64,000 nucleotides of DNA from Heracleum sosnowskyi (Eukaryota; Streptophyta; Magnoliopsida; Apiales; Apiaceae): NCBI GenBank assembly GCA_030848705.1, contig CM061244.1:52617190-52681189 (forward strand), read 5' to 3'. The notes below the pieces were generated by a model. The model saw only the letters and a program-made list of their open reading frames with translations. It ran no database searches and was not told the DNA's origin. The position numbers and the translations under genes are program-made. Of this stretch, positions 33,307 to 45,100 are shown one piece after another. Position 1 is the first letter of the stretch. Every line of letters begins with the position of its first letter.

Positions 33307-33705
33307 ATGGCAGGAACCTTTGAATTCATGGATGTAGAAGCATTCTTGAATATGAACTGGCGTCAACAAGCAAACTATATTATTGATGAGTTTCTTATTT
33401 TGTCATTTCTGAATGATGAAGGTCTCATTGCTGATGATGAAATAGCTGAAGGACCTATCTCCAATCCCTATGTGCACATCATTCGTCCTGGGCCATATGA
33501 TGTGCCCATCCTTGCAGATGATGAAGCTGTGGAGATTTGTATGATGCTCTTTTATCAGAGCTACTTGACGGGTTCGAAGAAGAAATTCTTCTTGGAATCC
33601 TGCAAGCTGCAAGCCAGAAAGAGAATTCGAGAGGATGATGATGATGATTCAACATCAGGGGGTTGTCAAGCCATGGAAATCCCAGATGGTATAATGACCA
33701 GATAA
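33307..33705 (+). CDS. Antisense ORF in the S4 spacer (132 aa, unknown function)
   Basis: Starts MAGTFEFMDVEAFLNMNW; then IDEFLILSFLNDEGLIADDE, RPGPYDVPILADDEAVEICM, a Lys/Arg segment (KLQARKRIRE) and a DDDDDSTSGG stretch that resembles a nuclear-localisation signal followed by an acidic patch. The family is not recognised. It runs opposite to the retrotransposon, between pol and the additional ORF, with a TATA box 57 bases upstream. Antisense additional ORFs are known in some plant LTR elements (I recall the Tat lineage of gypsy), which makes a real gene credible. No clear AATAAA was seen close downstream. The alternative is a captured host gene fragment or a chance ORF; its composition, with balanced hydrophobic blocks, argues against chance. 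Confidence 0.55.
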   Translation: MAGTFEFMDVEAFLNMNWRQQANYIIDEFLILSFLNDEGLIADDEIAEGPISNPYVHIIRPGPYDVPILADDEAVEICMMLFYQSYLTGSKKKFFLESCKLQARKRIREDDDDDSTSGGCQAMEIPDGIMTR

Positions 33706-34996
33706 CCGAACAAGTAGCTAGACAAGAGTATGAAATTGTCTGAATGTAAACAAAGTTTGAATCAATTTATGAAAAAAAAAATCCATTGTTTTGCTTTACA
33801 TATCAGTATTAATGTTATGATGAATGTATAATCATAAATGAATTATCAGAACTACAGTCATCAGTATCTCATAGTAATTGTAAAGTGAAAGAAATGATAT
33901 CACTTTAAACAGTAAACTAACATACTCATCAGCGCTACTAATCACCATCAGGACTTATCAAACACACTCTTTCTTTTCTCTGGTTACTTTTTCGAAAAAC
34001 AAATGTCTAATCTCAAAATTATAAAATGTCTGAAACAAAGAAATTATTTTAACCATCAGAGATTAAAACAAAGTTACCTCGGCATATGTCACACAATACA
34101 TCAGTGTTTACCATTTGTCCTTCTTTGTCAATAAACTCTTTTCTCAAACTGTACAGGTGTGAAAATATGTGTGTGTAATAGCAGAGTTTACCGAAATCAA
34201 TATTTAGATCATCTCAAAGTGCATAAAATCCACAAACTAAAGTAGTAAAAACTGGTTGCCTAAACTCTCATGTATAACATAAAATCTGAATTTATATCTA
34301 AACTCTGTATACTGATATCCTTTCATTTGGATATGTCTTTTATTTTTCACCCCCTTTATATATATTTATATATATTTTGTTTTTTTTTTTTTTTTTTTCC
34401 AGTAATCAGTGGTTGGCACTAGTCACCAAAAATCAAAGATTTTAGCCCTTATTTCATACAATAAGTTCCTGGATCTTCCTAGGCACAACATGATCTCAAA
34501 GGAATTTGTGCTCTTTTTGGCATCTTTTGATTTGAGGGTGAATTATTTGCAATTAATAATCAGAGTTTAGACTTTTCATCAGTTAATACAATTAATTTAT
34601 GAGAGAAAATGCAAACAGCTAATACAGACTCAGTGTATAGGATTAATAAACTAAGAGATGGTATAAATACAGAGACAGTATCATGCTGTGTTAACTTACT
34701 GCACATGTTTGAGATCAGAATCTATACAACTCTTAAGGATTCATAATTACTTACTGAGAATTATGCTTCATACAAATTTCTTCATTGGTCCATATGTTTC
34801 AGACAAAATTACAATCAGAGTATAGCATTAAACTGTAACAATCAGAGTATGACCAACATTTTATGACTAACAGAGTTTAGCATCAGAGTTTAACCGACAG
34901 AGTTTATGACACTGGTACTCATAACAGTTAATACATGCAAGGAATCATGAGCATTAAAAATCAAACATGTATAGATTTTGAGTCTAACCCGTATCT

Positions 34997-35545
34997 CTAG
35001 TCAGAACCAGAGATCATTCCAAGTTCATTTACCAATCTTGTAAAAGTAGCTTCACTCAAAGGTTTGGTGAAGATATCTGCAAGTTGTTGGTCTGTAGACA
35101 CAAAATGAAGCTCAATGTTCCCTTCTTCCACATGTTCTCTGATAAAATGATACCTTATGCTGATGTGCTTGGTCATGGAGTGCTGTACTGGATTTCCTGT
35201 CATAGCAATAGCACTTTGGTTATCACAGAAAATAGGTATTTTAGAGTACCTTAACCCATAATCCAGCAATTGATTCTTCATCCATAAAATCTGTGCACAA
35301 CAGCTACCAGCTGCTATATACTCTGCTTCAGCTGTGGATGTAGAAATTGATTTCTGTTTCTTGCTGTACCAAGAAACTAATCTGTCACCTAAAAATTGAC
35401 AGCTTCCACTTGTACTTTTTCTGTCTATCTTACAGCCTGCAAAATCTGCATAAGAGTAACCAATTAACTTAAACTCTGATTCTCTAGGATACCACAAACC
35501 CAAGGTTATGGTTCCTTTGAGATATTTGAAAATCCTTTTTACAGC
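34997..35545 (-). CDS. S4 pol, C-terminal part: RNase H
   Basis: The frame resumes after T2 with AVKRIFKYLKGT and then the copia RNase H: YADFAGCKIDRKSTSGSCQF with the first catalytic Asp, SISTSTAEAEYIAAGSCCAQ with the Glu, and FCDNQSAIAMTGNPVQHSMT with further Asp/Asn residues. It ends in the common block DIFTKPLSEATF and a TAG at 34997. No stops or frameshifts are seen. The upstream half is at 58868-61165. The first few codons on the right side of the open frame belong to the T2 LTR. Confidence 0.93.
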   Translation of the reverse strand, partial: AVKRIFKYLKGTITLGLWYPRESEFKLIGYSYADFAGCKIDRKSTSGSCQFLGDRLVSWYSKKQKSISTSTAEAEYIAAGSCCAQILWMKNQLLDYGLRYSKIPIFCDNQSAIAMTGNPVQHSMTKHISIRYHFIREHVEEGNIELHFVSTDQQLADIFTKPLSEATFTRLVNELGMISGSD

Positions 35546-35550
35546 TGTTA
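35546..35550. repeat. T2 target-site duplication, left copy
   Basis: TGTTA, repeated at 58863-58867. Removing T2 and one copy restores the S4 pol frame (HLTAVKRIF). Confidence 0.95.
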
Positions 35551-37604
35551 TGTGACACCCCCAAACCAGTGCCACGAACATTTACATATCATAACATATT
35601 ATAACATACAACCTAGGCATGCATCTAATAAATGGAAACCATACCCCAAGCCAAGATCGCTACCAGGTCGAAGTATGAAACAACATATCTAAGTCCAACA
35701 TTTAAATGAGTTACTAATTAAGTTTTACAAGTCTAAACGATTTAAATATTACAACTTAAACCAAATGTCTTAAGTCTATTAGGAACCAAAAGTACTTAAG
35801 CATCTAAAACCTGTGCATGGGTCGGGAACCCAAACCACGGGCCGCTCCTAGCAGCATACTCTCTAGCAAAAGACTTCCTAGCAGTGCGGAATGTACGAAC
35901 CATCTTCTGACTTCACTGAAAGGTTCAGGTAAAAACAAGAAAATGAGCCAAAGAATGCTCAGCAAGTATAATCAACAACATATGTAACTAGAGATACATC
36001 AGTAATCAAATGATAATTAAATGGTAATTAACTGGTAATCAAATGATGATTAGCTGGTAATCAAATGATAATTAGCTGGTAATCAAATGGAAATCAATAG
36101 TTTCAAGATATACATCTCTAAAGGAAAAGATTTAAGAATTGGAATTGGAACTTCCAGTAAGACGGTACGAGCTATATGGGTGATCAGCCACATAAAGCTC
36201 CAGACCAGGTTTTCACCCGGTCCTAACATTCAGGATCCATAGGCACACATTGGCCTTAAAATACATACATAAGTAACAAGGACCGCCGCCACGGCCAAAG
36301 GTTGTTCCATTCATGAATAATTCAAACAAAGGATTCAATGAACAAGAGGCTTTCAACAGTTCCGATATTCATTTCAGGCATAGGCTATTTCAAGATTTTA
36401 TGGCAGGGCTTAAAGAATGAACAATTGAAAGGCATGAGCAAAGGAATAAATATGTTTCGGGTACTCAAAAGTTAACAATGGTCAACAAGGTATAAGTCAA
36501 GGAAAAGGGCTTATATGAGCAAAGCAAAGGTAAAGGAACAATTGTAAGTTTTATTAAAGGGTAAGGTGAAAATGAATACAATAACATAGTATGGAAATTG
36601 ATTGCATAATGATAATTTAATGGACAAGTAAAAGTTTAACGTATACTTGCCTTAAGTAGACAATATCTCAGTATCTGAATCTCAGGGTTCCAACTTCACT
36701 TCCACTGGCTCTTTGCCTAGCCTCCTACTGGAACCTATACAAGAATATAATACTGTCTTAGTCTCTAATTCTTAGTACCTCAGCTTTGTTTACGTATCTC
36801 TATGTACTTCTACCCCATCGTTATACGTTCATATATTCTTATATATATTTATAACCAAGTAAGCACTTAAGAAGCACACAATACTTTAACGACTCAATTA
36901 ACATTAATCATGTAGTCACTTAACATCACATGACATCCTTAACACTTAATCATATATACCTCAAAACAATATACTTTAGTAACTCTATCCCCTTTTCTAT
37001 ACCACATGAACATTTAATCACGTAAGTCATGTATGCGTACTTTATGAATCATACAAACCATATACACTCATAAGACCAATACGATTTACCATTGTCTTTC
37101 ACCTTCTTCTCTTCTTCCTTTTTATTTTCTCTCTTCCTCGGCCTCTCGGCCTTTCTCCCTCTCCTCACTCCCTCTATCTCGGCTTTACACTAACACCAAC
37201 CACACACATAAATAATTGTATTTACACACCCTCACACACACCATATATTTTGAAAGAAATACTTACGCGAAAAGAAATAATTTTTCTAAAACAAGACACA
37301 CTCATACTAAATTCATTTTACTAAATTGACACACTTCCTTTGTAAATACCTTTTCAAGAACTTAGTTTTAAAAGAACTCTCATCACAATTATAATTTTAA
37401 ATCACACACACCTAAGAATACATTTTAAACATATACACACCTATTTATTTTGAAAATACACACCTATTCATTTTGAAAATATACACCTATTCATTTTGAA
37501 AATACTCACACCTATTAATTTTGAAAACATACACACTCATTAATACATCTTGAAAATCACACTTCCAACTCAAAGTTTTGAAACCAACTTATTCCTTCCC
37601 AACT

Positions 37605-37608
<4 letters not shown>

Positions 37609-37635
<27 letters not shown>

Positions 37636-37714
37636 GGCCTCCCTCTCTCGGCCTCCCTCTCCCTCTCTCCCTCTCTCGGCCTTCCCCTCCCTCTCGGCCT
37701 CTCTCTCTCTCCCT
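37609..37714. repeat. CT microsatellite with CTCGGCC minisatellite in the T2 LTR
   Basis: A (CT)n run followed by repeated CTCTCTCGGCCTCCC units; the same tract is at 57407-57512. On the element's sense strand it is a GA-rich tract within the transcribed part of the LTR, downstream of the TATA box. Confidence 0.9.
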
Positions 37715-38404
37715 CTCCTCCTTCCACCTTAACTCCCATCCTTCAAACCACAATCAATACAACTTCAACCCAAAGTTCAATCAACAAATGTTTTTAATTG
37801 CAACTAACATTTATAAGCAAAATAAAATCATACTTTCTTTTTAAACTAACATGCAACTCATAATCTTACAAATCCTTACTACTTACATCACATACAACAT
37901 ACATACTTAATAAAAATCAAACCCACTAACAAACTTTAATCAAAATCATCTTAGATCATAAAATTAGTAACATGCATCAACTAAATGAACATGAGTTCAA
38001 CTTTTAAACACAAGAATCAAGACCATGGCTCACAAGGATCATTGCCATGGTCGGGTTTCTTCTCGGATGTGCCCAAAACAATGGGTTTCATCGAGAGTGA
38101 CCCTAAATACACACAATCAACCCTTGCATGTAAGCTTTAAGCAATAAAAACTTTAAATCCGAAAATTTCAGATTTTTAAAACACGTTAAAACTTGAGATT
38201 AGCATAAGAGGGTTGTAGAGCTTTGAGAGAGGAGTGTTTTGGTTACTCACACTTGTAATTTGGGTGAGAGAAACACAAGTTATGGTGGTTTTAATTTGTA
38301 GAAGATGATGAACAAGAGAGAGAAATGGTGTTGGGGAGAGAAGAAGAAGAAAGAAGAAGAAGAGGAGAGAGAATCGGGTGGGGAGTAAATGGGGTGGGTA
38401 GGGG

Positions 38405-38412
38405 TTTTTATA
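38405..38412 (-). promoter_or_regulatory. T2 LTR TATA box (left copy)
   Basis: CCCTATAAAAACCCC on the minus strand, followed by a CT-rich stretch typical of plant 5' leaders. The active copy would be at 58203-58210. It leaves about 650 bases of U3 and about 2.8 kb of R-U5. Confidence 0.6.
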
Positions 38413-39064
38413 GGGAAGCTAAAGTAATGTAAAAATGAATACTTTTTAGTTATTTAATTATCAAATGACAAAAATGTCTAATAAAATAAAATACTAACAT
38501 GATAAAAATCAAGGGTTGTCATGTAAATTCATAATCCCATTTCTAGATTTAATAGAAGTATTATTCTACAAATAAATTTTGTAGATTAGTTAAATAAAAT
38601 TATATTTACAAAGAATAATCAAATAAAATGCCTTTAAATCCCAAAAATAATTTTAAATAGAATTTCACCACTCATTAGGTAAATAAATAATTTACCTATT
38701 GAAAATAAATAATCTAGCAGGTGTAGCATTTGTTAAAATAAATATTTAAATTAATTAAGTGGTTATAAAAATTTAAATCATGAGTTTAAAACTAAATTAA
38801 AATATAAATAATGCTAAGAAATATTTTATGCTATTTAATTAAATAATTTAGCATACTCTAAAATTAATATAATTATTTTATGACTTAAATAAATTTACAG
38901 AGCACTTAAATAACATTTAGAAACCAGGTACACAATTAACTAATTACTCACAAAGTGAATAATTCACGATTCTAAGCACATAACAATTAATGCACATAAT
39001 AAACACCTAACAATAAAATGTACGTTTCATTAAAATATTTAAGTCGAAATTTAGAATCGTTACA

Positions 39065-39083
39065 TCATCCCCCCTTTAAAAAG
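39065..39083 (-). other. T2 polypurine tract
   Basis: On the minus strand CTTTTTAAAGGGGGGATGA runs into the 3' LTR. Confidence 0.85.
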
Positions 39084-39103
39084 GATTCTGTCCTCAGAAT
39101 CTA

Positions 39104-39337
39104 TTACGTAAACAGCTGAGGGTACTTTTCTAACATTTCGCTTTCTAACTCCCAAGTTGATTCTTCAACCTTGGGGTTCCTCCACAATACTTTCACTAAT
39201 ACAACTGTTTTATTTCTAAGTACTTTCTCTCTACGATCTAATATTTCAATAGGTTGCTCTACATACGACAAATCTGTCTGAATTTCTACTGGTTCATACT
39301 CAACTACATGCTTGGAATCAGGATGATACTTCTTGAG
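39104..39337 (-). CDS. T2 gag-pol C-terminal part: chromodomain-like tail
   Basis: Continues the T2 polyprotein after ATH1: LKKYHPDSKHVVEYEPVEI, then YVEQPIEILDRREKVLRNKT, VLVKVLWRNPKVEESTWELE and SEMLEKYPQLFT, stop at 39104. The VLWRN...STWE pattern is the chromodomain-like end of Tekay-type integrases, thought to guide insertion into chromatin. T1 keeps a decayed copy. The first 7 codons of the open frame as read today come from the ATH1 LTR. The main part of the polyprotein is at 49877-54222. Confidence 0.92.
   Translation of the reverse strand, partial: LKKYHPDSKHVVEYEPVEIQTDLSYVEQPIEILDRREKVLRNKTVVLVKVLWRNPKVEESTWELESEMLEKYPQLFT
39333..39337. repeat. ATH1 target-site duplication, left copy
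   Basis: TTGAG, repeated at 49877-49881; the T2 frame (VSMLKKYH) is restored if ATH1 and one copy are removed. Confidence 0.95.
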
Positions 39338-40827
39338 TGTTGACTCGTAAACACGCAAGTATACGCGATCACAAATAGCAAGTGTTAAGTAAGATTCGTT
39401 CCGCAGAGACTAGGTGTAATTGCCAAATTTAGTACTTATGCAGCAGTGTATGGTTACTTCTTAATGCTTGACCAAGTATCAAATTGAGTTTTGAATTAAA
39501 CTAATTTAATTAACTAAGCAAGACTAAATTAACAATAAAGAGTTCTTATATATGAGAAACATGGGATTCCAATTTCATTGAATATTTCACTAAAGGTTGA
39601 CACATTAAATTGACATAGGTGACAAACATGATAATTAATCAGATAACACGACAATAGTACGAGCTACCTTTCAGTACACTCGTATCAAAACACTTAATAT
39701 CCACAAGAGATAGAAATCAAGAGGACACCACATCACGTTCAAATCATATATGTCTATACAATCTGGAAACACAATTGGTTTAAGTACAAGTTATCTTTAT
39801 AACTACATGGGGCAACATGAGATGGTTAAAATCACACTACTAATCAAGAATAATCAATTAATTCATGAACCCATGCTACTATGGCATATTCCCAATCCTT
39901 GAATCCACTTTCGCAATCATCAAAGATAAATAAATTAGATGCTAGCTACACATCTATCAATTAAAACAAACCATAATAGATTATCATAATAAGATCACCC
40001 AACAATCAATTACGTGTCAAACACAATAATTACGTAATCAAATCCATTGGAACCCCATGATAATGATTAGTTCATAATTGAACCTTTCACCATCATGGGT
40101 TCTAGAGAAAACATGATTGTAAAAAGCATATAATTAATTACGAAGAGAGAAATAATTAATAGTAGAAGAGAATGAGATAGAAAATTAATCCCAAAATGTG
40201 TAGAGAGAAGTACAAACAAAGGTATCCTTGCTTGTCACCGCCAAGAACCCTAAAAACATGTATCACCTCATAAAAAAAACTCTTGATAGTTCAATAATAT
40301 CCCTACTGATAATAGCTTTTGTTTTTAAGTATAAATTATTACATAATAAAACAATTATTAGCCCATACGAAAATAGGCCCAGCAGTTATTTTGACCCGGA
40401 CAAAACAAGTCTTCAGAATTAATTCTTCGCAAGGCAGGGTCGACAGGAACAAAACCGCGCTCTAGCGCCTTCACAGCGCATGAGCCTCGCGCAGTTGCGC
40501 CTCAAGTCTGCGCAGGAGCGCTAGAAAGCTCCTGGATTCTCCCCTTGGCCGCGCAGTAGCGCCTGAACCTATGCGCAGCAGCGCTTCTACCCTCCTGGAA
40601 ACACCACAAAGCTAAACCACTTGACTTGTTGCCAAGATGACTTGTTTACTTGCATCGACTTAGGTTAATTTCACACCACCATCACATTGCTTTAGCCCAA
40701 AATGCCTTCAACGACACAACCTACACAAATTACATAAAAACACCTTACTTGGCAACGAAACTCGAGAACTTGCAAACGTTTTCAGTCAAAACAGAAGGTA
40801 AAGAGTGGACATGAAATCCACCTATCA
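39338..40827 (-). repeat. ATH1 3' LTR (left copy, 1490 bp)
   Basis: TGTTGACTCGTAAACACGC to CCACCTATCA. It contains a GC-rich minisatellite (40435-40600) in an otherwise AT-rich LTR and lacks the 70 bp present in the other copy. Confidence 0.95.
40435..40600. repeat. GCGC minisatellite in the ATH1 left LTR
   Basis: Imperfect units of about 35 bases built from GCGCAGTTGCGCCTC and GCGCAGGAGCGCTAGAAA..CTCCTGGA. The pieces GCGCAGNAGCGC are near-palindromic. The right LTR has two more units (49414-49650). Confidence 0.8.
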
Positions 40828-40829
40828 AA

Positions 40830-40841
40830 CCCCCAAACTTA
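40830..40841 (-). other. ATH1 polypurine tract
   Basis: TAAGTTTGGGGG on the minus strand, two bases from the 3' LTR. Two more exact copies lie upstream at 41620-41631 and 42060-42071. Confidence 0.85.
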
Positions 40842-41619
40842 ACCCGTTGCTTGTCCTCAAGCAATGCGAACTCCCCCTAAATGATGAATGGATGCAAATA
40901 ATAACTAAATGACATGACAATGCGAACGTGACCTAATGCAATGATCCCACACAAATGATCCGAAACCACTCAACAAGCAACGCCTCACAAATGCAACAAC
41001 TCCAAACAGAGCTCGACTAAGTTCCCGTATACTAACAACACATGCCCGGAACGTGGTATGTGCAATTCTCACTAGATATACTCTCGTAACTAGATCAAAG
41101 GCATCACCAATTCTTCGCCAAGACAATCACATGTTTATAAACAGACTGAACTCTAGCCACAAGAAACTACTTAAAGACACCACAATATCCACTTGAGTTA
41201 GACAGGAATACATACTTTTATTACAACGCATCCTACTAACCACCATACTCATGCTTATTGACCGTGCAATGGTTGAAACCCCAAAAGGCTTATACAATAA
41301 TACCCATGTAGCGAGCTTTAGGTTAGTGGATCCCAGACCGGAAAAATCTTAGGTCACTAGGCACAACGTCCCCTAGAACTTAATTGCTCGAGTATTAAAG
41401 AGCTCAACCTGATCAATTTTGCATCAACAACTAACAAAACACCTTTTTTTTTTCTTTTCTTAAATTTTTTTGTCTTTTTTTTTTTTTTTTTTTCCTTCGG
41501 AATGAGTGCGCTTTGCCTTTTTCTCATCCCACCCTAGACTACTCATCTTTTCAATGAGCCGGCTACTAGCCACTTGACGCCTAGCCTTTATTGACAACTA
41601 GCATGATATCCCTGTTTTT

Positions 41620-41631
41620 CCCCCAAACTTA
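41620..41631 (-). repeat. Internal PPT-like copy 1
   Basis: Exact TAAGTTTGGGGG on the minus strand, 790 bases upstream of the terminal tract. Confidence 0.7.
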
Positions 41632-42059
41632 GACTTGAGTGCTTCTTTCAATTTCAAGAGACTAGAAAACCTTCTAAATATAAATAAGTGATTAAATCCT
41701 AACAACCAAACCAGGTATGACTCAATCTAGCCCTAGAGCAAACTGTGAGACCGTGAAAAGATTGTGTTCCCGACACACGCAAGTCAATTTCGTAGGAACT
41801 TAAATTCAACCCTCTATTCATTGTCATCACACTCAATTAAGTATCGACCTATCAAGCCAGAAACAGACACTAATGTGGAATCATGTGATATGCATGAACG
41901 TGCAAGAACAAAATGATTATACAACCTAAATAATCTATATGTCATGGCATCCTAAATGCAACTACATGGCATGGCCAAACTAAATGCACAATTACTTATA
42001 TGAACTATCACGAAAATGCAACTATATGCAATGCAATGACTCTTAATACCCTACAATCA

Positions 42060-42071
42060 CCCCCAAACTTA
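42060..42071 (-). repeat. Internal PPT-like copy 2
   Basis: Exact TAAGTTTGGGGG on the minus strand, 52 bases after the ORF stop. Confidence 0.7.
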
Positions 42072-42123
42072 TTAAATGCAATGTCCTCATTGAAGGTAAA
42101 TTACAGGGTACAAGAGAACTCCC

Positions 42124-45100
42124 CTAGCTGTCAGCATCTCCACCCTCCTCGGGTGGTGTGTCTGGTGGTGGATAGACATGGTGCGCTCCAAAGGTGGGCC
42201 ATGTGACCTGAACACCTTGCTGCTGGTACACGCCATCCAAGGATTGAGTCAAGTCCGTAGCGAATCGATGTATCATGGCATGTGTAGTATCATAACGCCT
42301 CATCATGCGCCTGAACTGAGCATCACTAAAAACCACATTGCCCTGACTCGACTGGCTCGGCTGTGTATGTGAAGGGCCTGCTCTGTCTGCCGACCGAGGT
42401 ACTCTCTCCACCTGTGACGGATTACCACTTCCCTCAGCAAGAACAACATAACCACGGCCCCTAGGGTGGGGAGTGCCGCCCGGCCACTCCACCAACCTCT
42501 GAATCGCCTGGTGATCAATATCACCAATCGGCCTGTGCAAAAACTCATCATTATTCCAGCGAACACCAACATGAGAACATAACTCAGCAACAATCACAGC
42601 ATGGGGAATCCCACCCGTAGTAGTACCACCTAAGAATTTCATGATGTTCTGATATACTAAATACCCGAGATCAATGTACTTTCCGTTCAGAATACCCCAC
42701 AAAATGATAGCACGGTCAACCGTAACCGCAGTGACATGCGAAGTCGGCATTATGCGGGCGCACATAAAATGGAACCAAGCTCGAGCATACCTGGTCAATG
42801 CAGCTGCAGGGAAAGTCCGCTTCGTAGTCGTACCGGCCTTGCACTTCCAAACCGTGCCCGGTATACACATCCCTGCTACAATAGCGTCTAAGTCTACGTC
42901 ATCCCTTTGACCGTTAACCTTGAATGCTTGATCTTGTGACTTCTCGAAAATTTCTACCGCTCCATGCGGATACACAGCTTTAACGGTGAAAGGCCCTGAC
43001 CACCGTGACTTGAGTTTACCCGGAAAAAGTCTGAGCCGGGAATTAAAAAGAAGCACCAATTGGCCTGGTTCAAAGGTTTTGGGCACCAATTTCCTGTCGT
43101 GCCACCTCTTTACTTTCTCCTTGTATAACTTTGAGTTCTCATAAGCTTGCAGACGGAACTCATCAAGTTCATTCAGTTGTAACATCCTCTTTTCACCAGC
43201 AGCTGTCATATCAAGATTCAACTTTTTCAATGCCCAATACGCCTTGTGCTCAAGTTCTGCGGGCAGGTGACAAGCTTTTCCATAAACCAGCTGAAACGGA
43301 GACATCCCCAAAGGAGTTTTATAGGCAGTCCTGTAAGCCCACACAGCTTCATCCAATTTTGTGGACCAATCCTTCCTCGAAGGATTCACTACCTTCTCCA
43401 AGATTCGCTTAATTTCCCGATTCGAGACTTCGGCTTGACCATTAGTCTGCGGATGATAAGCTGTTGCAACGCGGTGAGATACTCGGTATTTGGCTAGTAA
43501 AGCCGTGAACTGGCGGTTGCAAAAGTGAGTGCCTTCATCACTGATAATAGCACGAGGGGTCCCAAAACGAGTGAAGATCTGCTTATGAAGAAAGTTAAGC
43601 ACGACCTTAGCATCGTTCGTTGGCAAGGCCTTCACCTCTACCCATTTGGATACATAATCCACTGCCAACAGAATGTACTGATTGTTGAACGACGACACAA
43701 AAGGTCCCATGAAGTCGATACCCCACACATCAAAGATTTCCACTTCAAGCATACTATTCAATGGCATCTCGTTCCTCCTAGAAATATTGCCAACTCTTTG
43801 GCATCGATCACATCGCAGCACGAACTGATGTGCATCTTTAAATAGAGATGGCCAGAAAAACCCCGCCTGAAGCACACGAGCAGCTGTCTTATCTCCACCA
43901 TAATGACCACCATAGATGGTGTCATGGCAATCTCGTAGAATACCCTCTGTTTCGCTGTAAGGAATACACCTTCTGAGAAGCTGATCCGGCCCTTGCTTGA
44001 ATAGATAGGGCTCATCCCAACGATACCACTTGACATCATGAAGAAATTTCTTTTTCTGAGCGTAAGAAAACTCAGCTGGGATGATGTTGCTCACCAGATA
44101 GTTCACAAAATCAGCAAACCACGGTACTTCCCCTTGTACCTGAAACAACTGCTCGTCTGGAAAGTGCTCATTTATTAAGGTCTCATCCTTTCTGCCTCCT
44201 TCACCTTGCTCCAATCTTGAGAGATGATCAGCTACTTGATTTTCCGTTCCTTTTCTGTCCTTGATTTCAAGCTCAAACTCCTGAAGTAAGAGTACCCAAC
44301 GAATCAGTCGGGGTTTAGCATCCTTTTTAGCCAGAAGAAATCTGAGAGCTGCATGGTCTGTGTAGACTGTGACCTTCGCACCAAGCAAGTAAGACCTGAA
44401 CTTCTCGAATCCATACACCACTGCAAGAAGCTCTTTTTCAGTGGTGGTGTAATTTAGTTGGGCATCATTGAGGGTTTTACTAGCATAGTAAACCACATGA
44501 AACACGTTTATCTTCCTTTGCCCCAACACCACGCCCACTGCGAAATCACTTGCATCACACATCATCTCAAACGGTTCATTCCAGTTAGGAGCTGTGATAA
44601 CTGGAGTAGTTGTAAGCTTCTTCTTCAAGTGCTCGAATGCCTGCAAACACTCATCAGTGAATTTGAAAGGAGTGTCCTTCTCTAATAGACTGCAGAGTGG
44701 CTTTGTGATTTTAGAGAAGTCCTTTATAAAACGCCTATAGAACCCAGCGTGCCCCAGAAAACTGCGAACTCCTTTGACAGAAATAGGAGGAGGAAGTTTT
44801 TCGATTGTCTCCAGCTTGGCCTTGTCCACTTCTAAACCCTTTCTAGACACCTTGTGACCAAGAATGATGCCTTCCTGTACCATGAAGTGGCACTTCTCCC
44901 AGTTGAGCACTAAATTCGTTTCAACACATCGCTTCAACACCATGCTCAAGTTGTGCAAGCACTCGTCATAAGACGACCCAAAGACTGAGAAGTCATCCAT
45001 GAACACTTCGACATTAATGCCAATCATATCAGAAAAAATGGCCATCATGCATCTTTGAAAAGTAGCTGGAGCACCACATAGTCCGAATGACACACGTCGG

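Larger units (their letters stand above)
32640..34996. other. S4 spacer between pol and the additional ORF
   Basis: About 2.4 kb. On the minus strand it holds no gene; on the plus strand it holds the antisense ORF at 33307. A T-rich run lies near 34360-34400. Three CAGAGTTTA motifs are packed at 34868-34910, and more occur near 34190 and 34561. It could carry the promoter for the additional ORF, but no clear TATA box was assigned. Confidence 0.6.
35551..39064 (-). repeat. T2 3' LTR (left copy, 3514 bp)
   Basis: TGTGACACCCCC to CGTTACA. It contains a CT microsatellite and CTCGGCC minisatellite (37609-37714), repeated CCTATTCATTTTGAAAATA units (about 37436-37510), a TATA box on the minus strand at 38405-38412 and an AT-rich U3 (38420-39064). 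Small open frames in the CT repeat are not genes. Confidence 0.96.
40842..42123. other. ATH1 non-coding region between ORF and PPT
   Basis: About 1.3 kb where Athila elements often carry an env-like gene. No such gene is present; the open frames are short. It holds two internal PPT-like copies and a T-rich tract at about 41445-41495. Confidence 0.65.

Noticed and set aside
37550..37844. Ser/Leu/Pro-rich open frames in the T2 LTRs (also 57348-57642)
   Set aside because: They are translations of the CT microsatellite and CTCGGCC minisatellite.
40228..40422. 64-codon frame in both ATH1 LTRs (also 49207-49401)
   Set aside because: Contained in the LTR with no domain; the identity reflects recent insertion only.
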